Below are positions 11,696 through 22,628 of a stretch of 64,000 bases of DNA, one piece after another. Position 1 is the stretch's first letter. Each line of letters begins with the position of its first letter. Source of the DNA: Enchytraeus crypticus (Eukaryota; Annelida; Clitellata; Enchytraeida; Enchytraeidae); assembly GCA_905160935.1 (NCBI GenBank), contig CAJHZI010000548.1:2166001-2230000 (forward strand), read 5' to 3'. The notes under the pieces are model-generated. The model did no database searches, had not been told where the DNA came from, and saw nothing but the letters and a program-made list of their open reading frames with translations. The position numbers and the translations under genes were made by a program.

Positions 11696-11875
11696 ACCAG
11701 TATCAATAAACAGGGGCACTGGTCAAGATAGAGTATCTTGGTAACTATCTGCGGAAAACTGCATGTGAGCTTTAGAGTTACATAACGTCCATATTATTTG
11801 TTTATTCAATGCCAGTCTTTCATAAACTTCTAACATGATTTGGAAGATTTTACCAGCGGCGCAAATTTTCCCTCA

Positions 11876-11932
11876 GTTTTATCAACTTTCCCGACCCTAG
11901 TTTAACCGGGATTTAAGGGAAGATGATGATGC
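11876..11932 (+). repeat. Repeat-D tail copy, (ATG)n end
   Basis: CCCGACCCTAGTTTAACCGG followed by GATTTAAGGGAAGATGATGATG. It is the 3' tail of the dispersed repeat also seen at 41876-42018 (+) and, inverted, at 21515-21565 and 37390-37570. 11933-12150 shows nothing supported. Confidence 0.6.
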
Positions 11933-12154
11933 TATTTATCAATATGGTTTTTCTATCATTGCTGCAATTTTTTGTTGTTATTCCATTCGCGCTTCAGACA
12001 TGAAACTCTGAGTACTAAACTGGTGTGAAATATAGCTTAAATACTGCATTACCTAAGATTACAAGTATCAAAATTAGCTAATCAGATGAATCAGGCACTT
12101 ATGTATGTAAGTAAGTATGCATGTAAGACAGAACGACGGATCAAAGAAGAGAGA

Positions 12155-12195
12155 AGGACACAGACAGAGAGAGACAGACAGACAGACAGACAGAG
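12155..12195. repeat. (GACA)n/(GA)n microsatellite
   Basis: GACAGAGAGAGACAGACAGAC run. The following 12196-12480 is GC-richer with a G-rich patch (12283-12335); open frames there have no recognised similarity. 12481-13330 is AT-rich. Confidence 0.85.
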
Positions 12196-13334
12196 ATGGA
12201 GAGAGATGCGGTCAGGCCTTGTTCTGCAGCTACGGACTCCGCTCCTGCCGAGAACGTGAATTCGATAGGAGAGCTGGGTGGTCAGGGTGGCTGGGGGGGT
12301 GGGGCACACACTCTCCTAGGAGGAGGGGGTGGAGATCAAAAGCATTGAACGACCAAGATTCAACGTCTATAAGCTGCTCCCAATGCTCGCCGGCTAGTTT
12401 AGTTGCGTTGCTATAGCAACATCTTTTAGGACAATTCCACTGCTGCTGGCTCCGCAGTGAATGATGAAGCAGAGAGGTCATGTTCTTAGAGATAAATGCA
12501 GAAATAATTCTAATAAATAATAAATAATATATCGAATCCTGGAGTGGGGAAAATTAATCTTATATGATAAAAATACTGAAATTAGTTTGAGCAGTAGATT
12601 ATAATAATACTACTCACAGTTGTCTACAATTAAGAAAAATAGAGTTAATATCATAATAATGGAGAATCTTGTATAAAAAACCAATTTTAGTGATATGTAT
12701 ATAACCGGATTACTGTTGACGAAATCATTAAGAAAATATGATGCTTAAGAGGTCATAGAAATGAAAAATGAATTGCTTAAGAAAATCAGATGTCTAGACT
12801 GCGCATACATGTATTCTAAAATGGCAGTTCCGAATCTCCTTATCTCGTATAAGATATTTAAAAATATCAATGTCCGGTACTTCATCAACTCACTTCTCGC
12901 AATGAAAGTCAGTAGAAAAGTTCAGCGTTCACAATACACAATTAATTAGTCAGCCTATTACTAACACACCACTACTAAGTTTTTATAAAACAAAGGATAT
13001 GAATCTTCTTCGAACAAGGGATTAAGCCGACGCTGGATATTATCATCACAGCGTATTTCAAGCATTGCTTACTACCAGACTAGTCCTTCTTGGAAATGTT
13101 TTCGTCAATAAGCGCATCGGTTTGTCGCTTCTCAAAGGCGACAATGTCCTCAACAAGGATGTGGAATGGGATTAGAGGAGGAGTTGAAGGGATTGGACCC
13201 TCCTAGTGAAAATCATCCGAGGAGTACTTAATCCAGCTACCTCAGCCTCTTGCAAAGTCATTCTGATCATTTGTTTTAATTCATTTAATGTTAAATCAAT
13301 CGAGAAATCAATAAGCATAACATTTTACCGATGG

Positions 13335-13515
13335 TGTTGGAAGGTTGTTCTTAAATCCACGCCGGCTGCAATTGATGCGCCAACAAAAGGTAACGATTAC
13401 TAAGAACCATAGAGAGGAATGGAAGAAATAACGAAAACTACAAAAACAGCAACCATAAGAAAGGAAAATATGTAAACCCATGCGATATGTCATGTATGTA
13501 ACTATACGAACAAAA
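13335..13515 (+). mobile_element. 5S-SINE tail joined to repeat-E, 5'-truncated
   Basis: 13335-13420 repeats the tail of the 5S-derived SINE (GGTGTTGGAAGGTTGTTCTT ... GCCGGCTGCAATTGATGCGCC ... CATAGAGAGGAATGG). It then runs into repeat-E (AAAACTACAAAAACAGCAAC ... AACTATACGAACAAA). The 5S-like head is missing. This copy suggests that repeat-E is the distal tail of the same element. 13516-13850 is unremarkable. Confidence 0.6.
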
Positions 13516-13851
13516 AAATTTAAAACGCCTCTCTACATAAAGTGCTACAGTAGCGCTAAATTAATGGACCTAATCACGTAACTTAATAAGAAACGGTCAG
13601 AATTTTTCAGATCAATATGTTAAGGGGTTGACGATGATGCACCCCTGCCACGATCATTTCTTCTCTAATCTCATCCACTCCTCCACTTTCAGGATTCAAT
13701 TGTCATATTAGGAAACCTGCATCTCTCGCTGCTGTGAAGAGATGCCGAGAGCTTCAGCTGTATATAAAGTAGCTGCAGCTAATTTAGAGACAGCATCAGC
13801 TTCTGACCGCTGCTGCTCATCAGTCCTGCTTAGTCCCTGCCACGGGTTGTT

Positions 13852-13852
13852 A

Positions 13853-13888
<36 letters not shown>

Positions 13889-14122
13889 ATTTTCTCTCTC
13901 TATCTATATATCTTTCTCTCTTTCTCATTCATTTTCTCTCTCTCTCGTTTACTTTTTCTCTCTCTCTCTCTCTTTCTCTTTTTCTCTCTCCCTCTCTTTC
14001 TCTCTCTCTCTCTCCCTCTCTCCCTCTCTATCTCTTCTCTCCCTCTCTCCCTCTCCATCTCTCTCTCCCTCTCTTTCTCTCCCTCTCTCTCTCTCCCTAT
14101 CTCTCTCTCTCTCTCTCTCACT
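13852..14122. repeat. Long (CT)n-rich microsatellite
   Basis: About 270 bp of CT with TTT, CCC and TAT interruptions. The leucine/serine- or arginine/glutamate-rich open frames over it are artefacts. Confidence 0.95.
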
Positions 14123-14449
14123 GTCTTATCTCTCCAGTTATTCATGACTCTTCCATTCTCTTACTCTTACTGTAAGTCCTAGTTTCTAGGTCACGTGTAG
14201 TTTTTATTAAATGTACAAATATATTTGTTGCTATTCTCTTCAGTAGCAAATAGCCACTCGCAAAGAGATCATTTCTAGACAATGACACAAACGGTTAAAC
14301 CAATACCGTTATACAATATCAATACCGATATATGTCTTATCCCTATAATTTTAGTTGTAAGAAATTATTTAATCTCAATTATTTCTCATTAGGCTCATCG
14401 GATTAGTCTGAGAGATATCTTAATACTTTTTATTACGCCAATAGAAACG

Positions 14450-14756
14450 CCCCGTAGCACTAGGAAAGTCGACGCAGCTGAACGCGCTGCCATATCTGCC
14501 TTGGTCGCCGCTTGCTGCACCTCGACTCAGCGTCCGGATCATGGAAGCGGAAGCAGTTAGAGCAGCTTGGACGAGACTGGATCAGGGTCCGGAATCACCC
14601 AGCACTCAGCTAGCAGGATTCAGGACTCGAGCAGTGATCGACGCTCTCTCTTTCTTTCGCTGTGACTCCGTAGAGAGACTCTGAGCTATAGGAGAGATGA
14701 TACAATGATCCGGAGAACTGAGGACGACAAAGACTAGGCGAGATCTCGGAGCGAGT
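14450..14756 (+). promoter_or_regulatory. GC-rich segment with donor-like end; possible non-coding first exon
   Basis: This stretch is clearly richer in GC and CpG than the flanking DNA and ends in GCGA|GTGAGTAT, a good 5' splice-site match. The only sizeable frame is 47 codons (14541-14684), followed by more very short ATG-led frames, so it would mainly be a 5' untranslated exon. The next + strand exon I can see starts at 18252. The link is inferred only from strand and order. Confidence 0.25.
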
Positions 14757-15094
14757 GAGTATATTTACTGATCATCAGTAGTATGTAGAAACAAACGTTG
14801 AATTTCGTACTAATTAGCTTGCTTTAAGAGTCGGATGAAAGCAATCACAAATTACATTTTGAGAGTTGTGTTTGAGAATTTCTACACTAACTAGATACTT
14901 TAGTGAATTTAAATATGAATGATGTTAGTTAGCTTGACAGCAGACCCTTCATTTAGATTTTTACTCCGTCTCCCTATAAATTTCGCTCTCGCTCATTCTG
15001 TAGTATTCAGTGTCTAAGACTCAAATGTTTAAACGTTAAAGAATCTTAGAGTTTTTAAACTTCATCCTATGATACAGAGATATAATTTGTTCTC

Positions 15095-15245
15095 GGGTCA
15101 CCTATAAATATAAATAAATAATAAGATTAAGTTTAAAGTCTGTTCCCACCTCTAAGCCTACTGTAAGAGACGATGATCGAACCCGTTATCGCTTACTTTT
15201 CATCCAAATGCTCTATCAATTCTGTCACGATCCGTTATGATTAAT
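15095..15245 (-). mobile_element. tRNA-like SINE fragment
   Basis: The minus strand reads GAATTGATAGAGCATTTGGATG then GGGTTCGATCATCG, resembling an A box and a good B box. No cloverleaf is intact. 14757-15094 is AT-rich and unique. Confidence 0.45.
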
Positions 15246-15445
15246 TCACAACCTCTATAGCCATTCTTCGATTTATTAGATATAAAATGAAATAATTATT
15301 TGATGAAACTCAATTATTGATCAGTGATCGCTAATGCAAGAGAGGTAGATAGAGAAAAAGACTGTCGGTGAAATGATAATTCACCAACTTCAAGAGTTCG
15401 ACCTCCGTAGCGACACACGTAAGAGAGCTGTAGCCTGTAGTGTTC

Positions 15446-15446
<1 letters not shown>

Positions 15447-15494
<48 letters not shown>
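15447..15494. repeat. (TA)n microsatellite
   Basis: Uninterrupted TA run. 15495-16445 is strongly AT-rich; I see nothing in it except a 27-bp direct duplication near 15898 and 15924 (GTTAATATTGTATAAAATGA). Confidence 0.95.
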
Positions 15495-15497
<3 letters not shown>

Positions 15498-16450
15498 GTT
15501 TACAATGCCCTTGTCTCTTCTCTAAAAAGTATTTATTAATTCAGACTAAAATTATTCCAGCTATATTTTACGTAGGTCTGAATCTGGATGTTTTTATGGA
15601 CTTCATGGTTAACGTTAAATAAGCTCAGATTGATAGTATCAAATCAGCTACTTTAATAACACCATATTTACGAAGCTAAGGTGAATCAGCATTCTCTTTT
15701 TCAACACAATATTATCTAGCGATAGTAAAACTAACGTGACAGCAGAAATGCAAGTTTTAGACGAATAGATCTACTGTTATTTGAGTTTACTTTGTTTCTA
15801 GTTACGAGGATAAAGTATAGATATAAGTTCATACAAATTAAGTATATAGTGCAATTTAAATTCTCAAAATAAAAAGAGAAATAATGAAATATTTGCAGGT
15901 TAATATTGTATAAAATGAAAAGTCAGGTTAATATTGTATAAAATGAAAAGTCTGAGAAAATTATTGTATTAGGCTAGTTCATTTATGCAGGGGATTGCTT
16001 TTAACTGTTACATACCTTAATTAACAAAAAAATTTAAATTTAAAAAATCGTTATCAAAAACCCTATATATAAAATAAAAAATTTCACTTATTTAGAAGCC
16101 GCCTAGTAGAAATTAAACTATGTACTAATTTTAAAGTGATAATTTTTAAGTTATCAGAAAAGCAAAGATACATGTACATGTATAGTTTATTATTTGCTCT
16201 CCCTGAGGATTTACTGAAGTAATCTACGCTGTTCAAAACGTCCCTGATATCATCCTCAGTTGATAAAGCAAGGTAAAATCACAAACCCATTTTGTGATAA
16301 ACTCAACATGTAACGGAGGCCAATATTTTAGTTTGCTTATTTTAGTTGTTTTTTGTATACATGATGGGTGGTCAACTAGATAGGTTTTTATAACCTATTT
16401 GACGGCCTAGTATGTGTTGTTGCATGTTTGAATGTTTTCGAAAATGAACA

Positions 16451-16497
16451 CAATTCTCTCTCTCTCTCTTTCTCTCTTTCTCTCTCTCTCTCTTTCT
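16451..16497. repeat. (CT)n microsatellite
   Basis: CT run with TTT slips. It is followed by a duplicated GACGGCTACGCCCTTA / GACGGCTGCGCCCTTA pair at about 16600 and 16631. Confidence 0.93.
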
Positions 16498-16821
16498 TAT
16501 TTGCCATGTGAAAATAATATATCGATTCTGTTCTTGTATTCAGACGCATCTAAATGGTAAATTAAAGGTTCTGTGAGCTTAATTATGGCTTTTAATTGAC
16601 GGCTACGCCCTTATGTATTAGCTTAGGTGACGGCTGCGCCCTTAATTACGGGCATGGAAAGCGGACGTTGCGTTTTTGGCTCCAAATATGCTCCATATGT
16701 ATAGAAAGGTTGTCACTTTACACAACTATAGGCCAATGAGTGACTGTAGAGATCTGACACTCCATAAAATGAAAATTAGCGTCTTCATGGAGTCGTCAAC
16801 TGATCCGAGAGAACTATAATT

Positions 16822-16837
16822 CTTGCGCATGCGCAAG
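16822..16837. promoter_or_regulatory. NRF-1-type palindrome (CTTGCGCATGCGCAAG)
   Basis: A perfect 16-bp palindrome whose core TGCGCATGCGCA matches the known NRF-1 consensus YGCGCAYGCGCR at every position. Such sites usually lie in core promoters of broadly expressed animal genes. Here it sits in unique sequence 1.4 kb upstream of the first + strand exon found. No transcript start is visible. Confidence 0.35.
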
Positions 16838-17299
16838 TCTGCTGCATGTTAAGTGTTTCCATTTAGTTCTTACAAAATTATGACGATTAATAGCAAGGAG
16901 CAGCTCATGGATTTGAATTGAATTTAAATGCAAATGTTCATAAATTTTTGTTTTAACTAAACCAATGGATGGTGATTTTACATCACGAGCTAATCCATTT
17001 CTGATTCAACGACGCAACGAAACAAATTAGCAAAAATTATTTTTTGAGATTTTATTAGACGGCTTTTGACGGTAACGATTTTGCAACAAGAAAAGCAAGA
17101 ACAGGAAATTTGCAAAAATTATTTTTGCGTTTAAAATTTATGTTAGACTGTTTTTGACGTTAACTTTTTGCTAACTGCCAGGTCAAATCAGAAATTTCTT
17201 GTTTCTAAAGAGTGACATCAATAATTCCGTTCACTTTACTAGGAAGAACTATTCAATTTTTACATGTAAGAGAACAAGAACAGAATTTGGGTAAACAGG

Positions 17300-17556
17300 A
17301 TTGTTTTCTCAGAGAATGACACCCCTTCCCAGCAAATGTTAGTCGAAGCTGAGGAAGGCATGGGGCCCACCTCGTTATTAGCAGAATCTCCCAAGAATTA
17401 TGGTATATCAAAAGGAATGTTGTAGATGATTTAAAGATCCACTCGTATGTGGACATGAAGAGTAAAACCGAAGATTGAGATGAGTGGAGGCGTTATATAA
17501 CATGGACCTGCCAGTGGGCTGTGCACTAATAGAAAGAGAGAGATAGAGAGAGAAAG
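17300..17556 (+). mobile_element. LINE-A variant 3' end with GA tail
   Basis: 17425-17556 matches the LINE-A C-terminal and tail region (TTTAAAGATCCACTCGTATG, then GAGTGGAGGCGTTATATAAC, then GTGCACTAATAGAAAGAGAG). Upstream of that it carries a different segment (GCTGAGGAAGGCATGGGGCC...). That segment is shared with the inverted copies at 38562-38690 and 56660-56710, so this is a distinct subfamily or hybrid. 17557-17780 is unremarkable. Confidence 0.6.
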
Positions 17557-17784
17557 AGATCTAAGGCAAGTGCGGTCCGTATAGTGACCGTACTTGTTAA
17601 GTCAAAGACGAGACTGAGACGTTAGGAAAGTTGACATGAAGGAAATAGACGTTAAATTTAGTTGGGGTTGATGGCAGGATAACTTTTTCGTATTTGACTG
17701 ATATATTTGTTTCAGGAAAGTTTCCGAAAATTTCTTGTTAGGGAGTAAAATAAACTTCTTATTTTACAGGACTCGGGCGAGAGA

Positions 17785-18170
17785 TAGACTAAATGATTAT
17801 GACTAACATGATTGTGACTAACATTATCATGACTAAATGATTATGACTAACATGATTATGACTAAATGATTGTGACTAAATGATTATGAACATGATTATG
17901 ACTAAATGATTATGACTAAATGATTATGACTAAATGATTATGACTAACATGATTATGACTAACATGATTATGACTAAATGATTATGACTAAATGATTATG
18001 ACTAAATGATTATGACTAACATGATTATGACTAAATGATTATGACTAAATGATTGTGACTAAATGATTGTGACTAAATGATTATGACTAACATTATTATG
18101 ACTAACATGGTCATGACTAAAATGAATATAACTAGCATGAGTATGACTAATGTGATTATGACTAACATTA
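17785..18170. repeat. 14/15-bp minisatellite (AATGATTATGACTA type), about 25 copies
   Basis: Units of ATGATTATGACTAA and ATGATTATGACTAAC mix irregularly. The 14/15-bp length change comes from the AAC/AA slip at the end of each unit. Confidence 0.92.
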
Positions 18171-18251
18171 AACAGTTCATCTCTTTTATTGTTCAAGTAA
18201 CAACTATGTCATAAATGTAGAGCTACCTGTATGTTATTATAAATGATGCAG

Positions 18252-18341
18252 GCCCATCAACGCTAGAGTGTGCGCGATGCTTCGAAGACTATTCGGGTAT
18301 CTATGGTAGCGGTCAGTTAAATTCATTGGCGTCAAATAAAG
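18252..18341 (+). CDS. Internal exon of an unrecognised gene
   Basis: A 90-bp segment is bounded by AATGATGCAG| and |GTAAGACC, good acceptor and donor sites. Only one frame is open across it: two leading bases, 29 codons, then one trailing G. The encoded piece starts PSTLECARCF, contains two cysteines and glycine/serine-rich turns, and ends LASNK. The trailing G and the GA that begins the next exon form a glycine codon, so splice phase is preserved. Base composition is less AT-rich than the surroundings. The upstream exon, which must end with one extra base, was not found. I do not recognise the family. Confidence 0.45.
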
Positions 18342-18714
18342 GTAAGACCGATTAAATACGTAATAGTATTCAAACTTGACTAATATTGAGCAATCATATC
18401 AAAGCCAAATCGAGTTAATTATTATCTTCTTTTTTATTTCTATTCTATTTCCCACTCGTATCAAGTTACGTTTTAGTAAATTCTCTTCTTTTCTCTAACT
18501 TTTCTCTCTCATCTCTCTATACATGTCCACCAAAACTATTAAATATTGTAAGATATTACCTGCAGCAAGCATTTTAAAGGAATTATCTTCCATCTGGCAA
18601 ATAAATTCACCATTATAATATTCTGATGTTCATCCTCAATCAATTAACATTTTATCCAGTTAAAGAAATAACATCTATTAATCGTTTGTAATAATTAATT
18701 ATCCTATAGAAAGT

Positions 18715-18717
18715 GAA

Positions 18718-18803
<86 letters not shown>

Positions 18804-18808
18804 TATAT

Positions 18809-18855
<47 letters not shown>

Positions 18856-18890
18856 TGTATATATATATATATATATTATATATATATATA
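18715..18890. repeat. (TA)n microsatellite inside the predicted intron
   Basis: TA runs are broken by ACATGTATA and GCATGTATA islands. The tract ends about 20 bp before the acceptor of the terminal exon. Confidence 0.95.
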
Positions 18891-18911
18891 ATTTTAATTA
18901 ATTAATTGCAG

Positions 18912-19084
18912 GAAATCTACCGTTGACAGAGGAAGTTCCAATAGCGTGCCGAATTGATCCTTATTCTGTGATCTACTGGATTCAAAATTCTGATTCGTCG
19001 GACGCAAGCTTGACTGATCTGTTAAATCTTCAAGAATCAGTGACGCAAGGAAATCTACTATCTTATGTCCATGCTAAGTTCTAG
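18912..19084 (+). CDS. Terminal exon of an unrecognised gene
   Basis: It starts after a TTAATTGCAG| acceptor and reads GA plus 56 codons to a TAG at 19082-19084. The product is protein-like, with mixed hydrophobic and polar residues and no low complexity. It begins NLPLTEEVPIAC and ends LLSYVHAKF. The spacing of a cysteine followed by V-I-Y-W is faintly like the C and W strands of an immunoglobulin-like fold, but this is a guess. Joined with the 18252-18341 exon it gives 86 residues of a C-terminus. The 570-bp intron between them is largely a TA tract. A long 3' untranslated region with the 19335-19620 array and the AATAAA at 19780 would follow. Without RNA data this stays a prediction. Confidence 0.45.
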
Positions 19085-19334
19085 AAAAATCACAAGTCAG
19101 CCATGCACCGACGTTAAACTGCGGAAAGACAATGGTCGGAACCAACACTAGTTAGACTGCGTAACAATTAATAGAGGTATGATTAGAGTGATTTATTGAT
19201 TGACTGATGACTTCAGCATTCTCAGAAGGAATGATTGACAGATTGAAGGACACTGTTTCAACTTTATCAGCTCAGTTGATTGATTACTTCACAGAGTCCA
19301 TCTGATGACTATGTTCCTGCAGTCACAGATCAAT

Positions 19335-19625
19335 AATGAGTCAGAGGTCAATGACGAGTCAGAGGTCAATAACGAGTCAGAGGTCAATGACCAGTCAGAG
19401 GTCAATGATGAGTCAGAGGTCAATGATGAGTCAGAGGTCAGTGATGAGTCAGAGGTCAATGATGAGTCAGAGGTCAATGATGAGTCAGAGATCAATGACG
19501 AGTCAGAGGTCAATGATGAGTCAGAGGTCAATGACTAGTCAGAGGTCAATGACCAGTCAGAGGTCAATGATGAGTCAGAGGTCAATGATGAGTCAGAGGT
19601 CAGCAATTAGTCAGAGGTCAATGAT
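19335..19625. repeat. 18-bp minisatellite, 16 copies, with AP-1-like and AGGTCA motifs
   Basis: The unit is GATGAGTCAGAGGTCAAT. The AP-1 consensus TGAGTCA is exact in about nine copies, and the nuclear-receptor half-site AGGTCA in 15 of 16. The unit length keeps frames open on both strands; the repetitive ESEVND/SSLTSD translations are probably not genes. Confidence 0.92.
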
Positions 19626-19779
19626 ATTCGCACTCTCTGCGCCGCCTTGATGTGATATGATTATTAACTATTAAGGCACGCGGTGAATGTCAATGCATTG
19701 ATCTACTACACAACGAACCATCTCAACAGAAACTAAGAGTGATACCATCGGCCGTGAAAACTTCGTGCATCATAGTGTC

Positions 19780-19785
19780 AATAAA
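19780..19785 (+). terminator. Possible polyadenylation signal AATAAA
   Basis: The canonical hexamer lies about 700 bp downstream of the TAG ending the predicted terminal exon. It could serve that gene, but AATAAA is frequent by chance in DNA this AT-rich. Confidence 0.2.
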
Positions 19786-19859
19786 ACAATATAATCGAAA
19801 TGGTCAGTGTAAAAAACCAAAATAAAATTCATTTAAAAAATAATAACTCTTTCAGCACC

Positions 19860-19975
19860 CCAGCAATAATAAGAAAATTAGAATGATGTAGTCGTCCAAA
19901 AGCTGCAGACAATTAGAGTCCTACAGTCGTCCATCACGACATCATGCACAATGGAATCAAGGTCAAGACAAATCA
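19860..19975 (-). mobile_element. LINE-B 3' UTR fragment
   Basis: AATTAGAGTCCTACAGTCGT then CACGACATCATGCAC, repeated in diverged form upstream. It corresponds to the LINE-B 3' UTR found at 38940-39000, 52875-52920 and 55080-55130 (same orientation) and at 54110-54205 (opposite orientation). Confidence 0.45.
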
Positions 19976-20119
19976 AGTGTCCATAAAACAGTGCGATATC
20001 TGGGAGATCATATATGTTTTACTCTTCATGACCGTCACAAACACGTACAGTTATCGGTGTATTAATTTCATCGCAAAAATTTGTACAATTAAATTCCATG
20101 AATTATTGCAAGTAGCATC

Positions 20120-20250
20120 AATATTCAGTGGCGATGTCGGTAAGATATTCAGCCGCGGATCAGTATGTGCGGGGTTCAAATCCTGGGCTCTCCCGTCACT
20201 GACATCGCTTTCGAGTACGGAACTGACGTTAACATTTGCTCATTTTAAAT
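20120..20250 (+). mobile_element. SINE-1, tRNA-derived SINE, best copy
   Basis: A-box-like GTGGCGATGTCGGTAAG (from 20129) and B-box-like GGGTTCAAATCC (from 20172) lie about 45 nt apart. They are followed by the family tail GTCACTGACATCGCTTTCGA, then AACTGACGTTAACATTTGCT. More decayed + copies of the tail occur at 54990-55060, 56860-56945 and 59725-59820; an inverted copy lies at 5340-5458. Confidence 0.75.
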
Positions 20251-20327
20251 AGCGAGAAGTCGTTGTACAGATTAGTGGAGGGCGCTTTGAAACATTTTGT
20301 AAATGCCAAAATATCATCATCAGTCTT

Positions 20328-20690
20328 CCATTGAATCCCAGTTTAACTAGGGTCGGTCTTCCCTTGAATCCCAGTTTAACTAGGGTCGGTCTTCCCTTGA
20401 ATCCCAGTTTAACTAGGGTCGGTCTTCCCTTGAATCCCAGTTTAACTAGGGTCGGTCTTCCCTTTAATCCCAGTTCAACTAGGGTCGGTCTTCCCTTGAA
20501 TCCCAGTTTAACTAAGGTCGGTCTTCCCTTGAATCCCAGTTTAACTAGGGTCGGTCTTCCCTTGAATCCCAGTTTAACTAGGGTCGGTCTTCCCATTAAT
20601 CCCAGTTTAACTAGGGTCGGTCTTCCTTGAATCCTAGTATAACTTTGGTCGGTCTATCCTTGAATCCCAACTTAACTAGGGTCGGGACTT
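20328..20690. repeat. 33-bp minisatellite derived from repeat-D, about 11 copies
   Basis: The unit is CTTCCCTTGAATCCCAGTTT plus AACTAGGGTCGGT. This is the same module as the repeat-D tail (TTCCCTTAAATCCCAGTTTA ACCAGGGTCGGGATACG). The array begins next to a short ATCATCATC run, the normal end of that repeat. Frames stay open on both strands because 33 is a multiple of three. 20691-21410 is AT-rich and unique. Confidence 0.92.
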
Positions 20691-21413
20691 GAAAATTTTG
20701 TTCTATCTCAGATCACTTCATCAAATCAAAATGAATCAAAAGTGAGAAATCTGTCGCCATGCGAACACAAGAAGAAGAGCACCCAAGCTCTTAGATGACC
20801 TATTTTTTTTCAATTTACTAGTTTAGAATTTTCAATTCCTGCTGAAACAGAAAAGGCTTCAATGTAGCAAAGTGATGTGCCTGATGCTATTTGCAGACAA
20901 ACTCAACGTTTTACGTTGCGTGTCAAATGAAAAAAAATCCATTTTTTGGCATTGGATAACTCCGGTTCCTTTAAAAATATTTTTACAACATTTGGTCAGC
21001 TTGTGGCTAAATTCCTCCACAAGAGAACCTTAAAATTTCAAGGCGAAATATCAATAATTAGTAAGCTATCGTAATTGTGCTAGGGGGATATTTTTAGAAA
21101 GATCCAATTAAATATTGAATCTTTTAATACAACAACAGACGTTAAACTAAGCTTAGTTCTATTTACTTAGAACTTGTTAAATTACTGAGTAGCAAACGAA
21201 TCCAACAACAATTATTGTTACTATAAAATCAAACGAATCGTTATTTATTAATTTCACTAAAATAGAATAGTAGCATCAATATACAGGCAAGCACACAAAG
21301 GTATCTTTAGCACCAGCTTAAACAAGCAACATTATTATTATTATTATTATTGTTATGATCACAACATTGACACAACAAAGCTTCCTATGAAATAAAGTTT
21401 TTTCCAAAAACAC

Positions 21414-21415
<2 letters not shown>

Positions 21416-21460
<45 letters not shown>

Positions 21461-21500
21461 GTGTGTGTGTGTATATATATATATACATATATATACATAT
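21416..21500. repeat. (TA)n/(TG)n microsatellite
   Basis: TA run, short GTGTGTGT run, then TA/ACATATATA. Confidence 0.95.
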
Positions 21501-21507
21501 ATAATAT

Positions 21508-21566
21508 ATATATCATCATCTTCCCTTCAATCCCAGTTTAACCAGGATCGGGATACGACCCTGGTT
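21508..21566 (-). repeat. Repeat-D tail copy between TA tracts
   Basis: ATCATCATCTTCCCTTCAATC then CCAGTTTAACCAGGATCGGG ATACGA, followed by a small inverted CCTGGTTAA. Confidence 0.65.
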
Positions 21567-21576
21567 AATATAATAT

Positions 21577-21580
21577 ACAT

Positions 21581-21651
<71 letters not shown>

Positions 21652-21652
21652 T
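21577..21652. repeat. (TA)n microsatellite
   Basis: Uninterrupted TA run. 21653-22328 is AT-rich, with no gene seen. Confidence 0.95.
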
Positions 21653-22328
21653 ATACACATACAATGTATCGTATAACATTAGTATAACTTTATACAGAAA
21701 ATTTGCAAATATAGAGCATAATATAGGGCATAATGTGTTCAGAAGCCATAGAGATTAATCTAGAAGCAGATCACTGTAAAGCAATGACGACCATTCTTCA
21801 AAGGAAGGAGTGTTAGCACTAAAATCAGTAATAACAACAGCATTAGTCGATGCCTGGAATATTCAATATAAAATAGCTAACAGTGTAACATTTAATCAAA
21901 TCTTTATTACTACACGCATTTCAAAGTGTCCAGACTAAAAGTCTACATTAATATCAGAGATCTGCCGCATATGTTTTCAAATAATATTTTCTAAAACAGC
22001 CTAGGTAAACACTGATCCATGGTGGCCAAGTCTGGAATGAAAATAAAATAAATTTTTCTATAATATTCACACATTTCAACTGCAGACAAATAGAATGTTT
22101 GAAAAAGTTGGCAGGAAATTGTGCCTATCCACATATCTGCTAGTCTATGCACAGTTGAAATACATCAACAGCCCAGGCTATTCATAATCTTATCGTAACA
22201 GGCTAGCGAATAGAATCAGCTGTGCCAATTGATTCTGAATCATCCCTCGACTCCCTCGCTACTTGTTTCAGTTTCCAGGGCTCACTAACAACTGATTGAG
22301 TCATGCAGCTACAAAACACTGCTAAATG

Positions 22329-22628
22329 ATGCCTTAGTCTTTTGATAATTAGGCTATATCAAAGCTTCATACATTTAAATGCCTTAGTCTTTTGATAATT
22401 ATGCAATATCAAAGCTTCATATATTTAAATGCCTTAGCCTTTTCTTAACTGGGCTATATCAAAGCTTCATATATTTAAATGCCTTAGCCTTTTCTTAACA
22501 GGGCTATATCAAAGCTTCATATATTTAAATGCCTTAGCCTTTTCTTAACTGGGCTATATCAAAGCTTCATATATTTAAATGCCTTAGCTTTTTGATAATT
22601 TGGCTAAATAAAAGCTTCATATACATGC
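22329..22628. repeat. 50-bp tandem repeat, 6 copies
   Basis: Copies start at 22329, 22379, 22429, 22479, 22529 and 22579. Two variants alternate in blocks (TTTTGATAATT and TTTTCTTAACT), and every copy carries the AAGCTT node. Confidence 0.95.

Noticed and set aside
13742..14182. 146-codon S/L-rich frame
   Set aside because: Almost entirely a CT microsatellite.
19289..19650. Acidic ESEVND / SSLTSD repeat proteins
   Set aside because: Products of the 18-bp array, open on both strands.
20240..20630. NPSLTRVGLPL / GRPTLVKLGFK repeat proteins
   Set aside because: Products of the 33-bp array, open on both strands.
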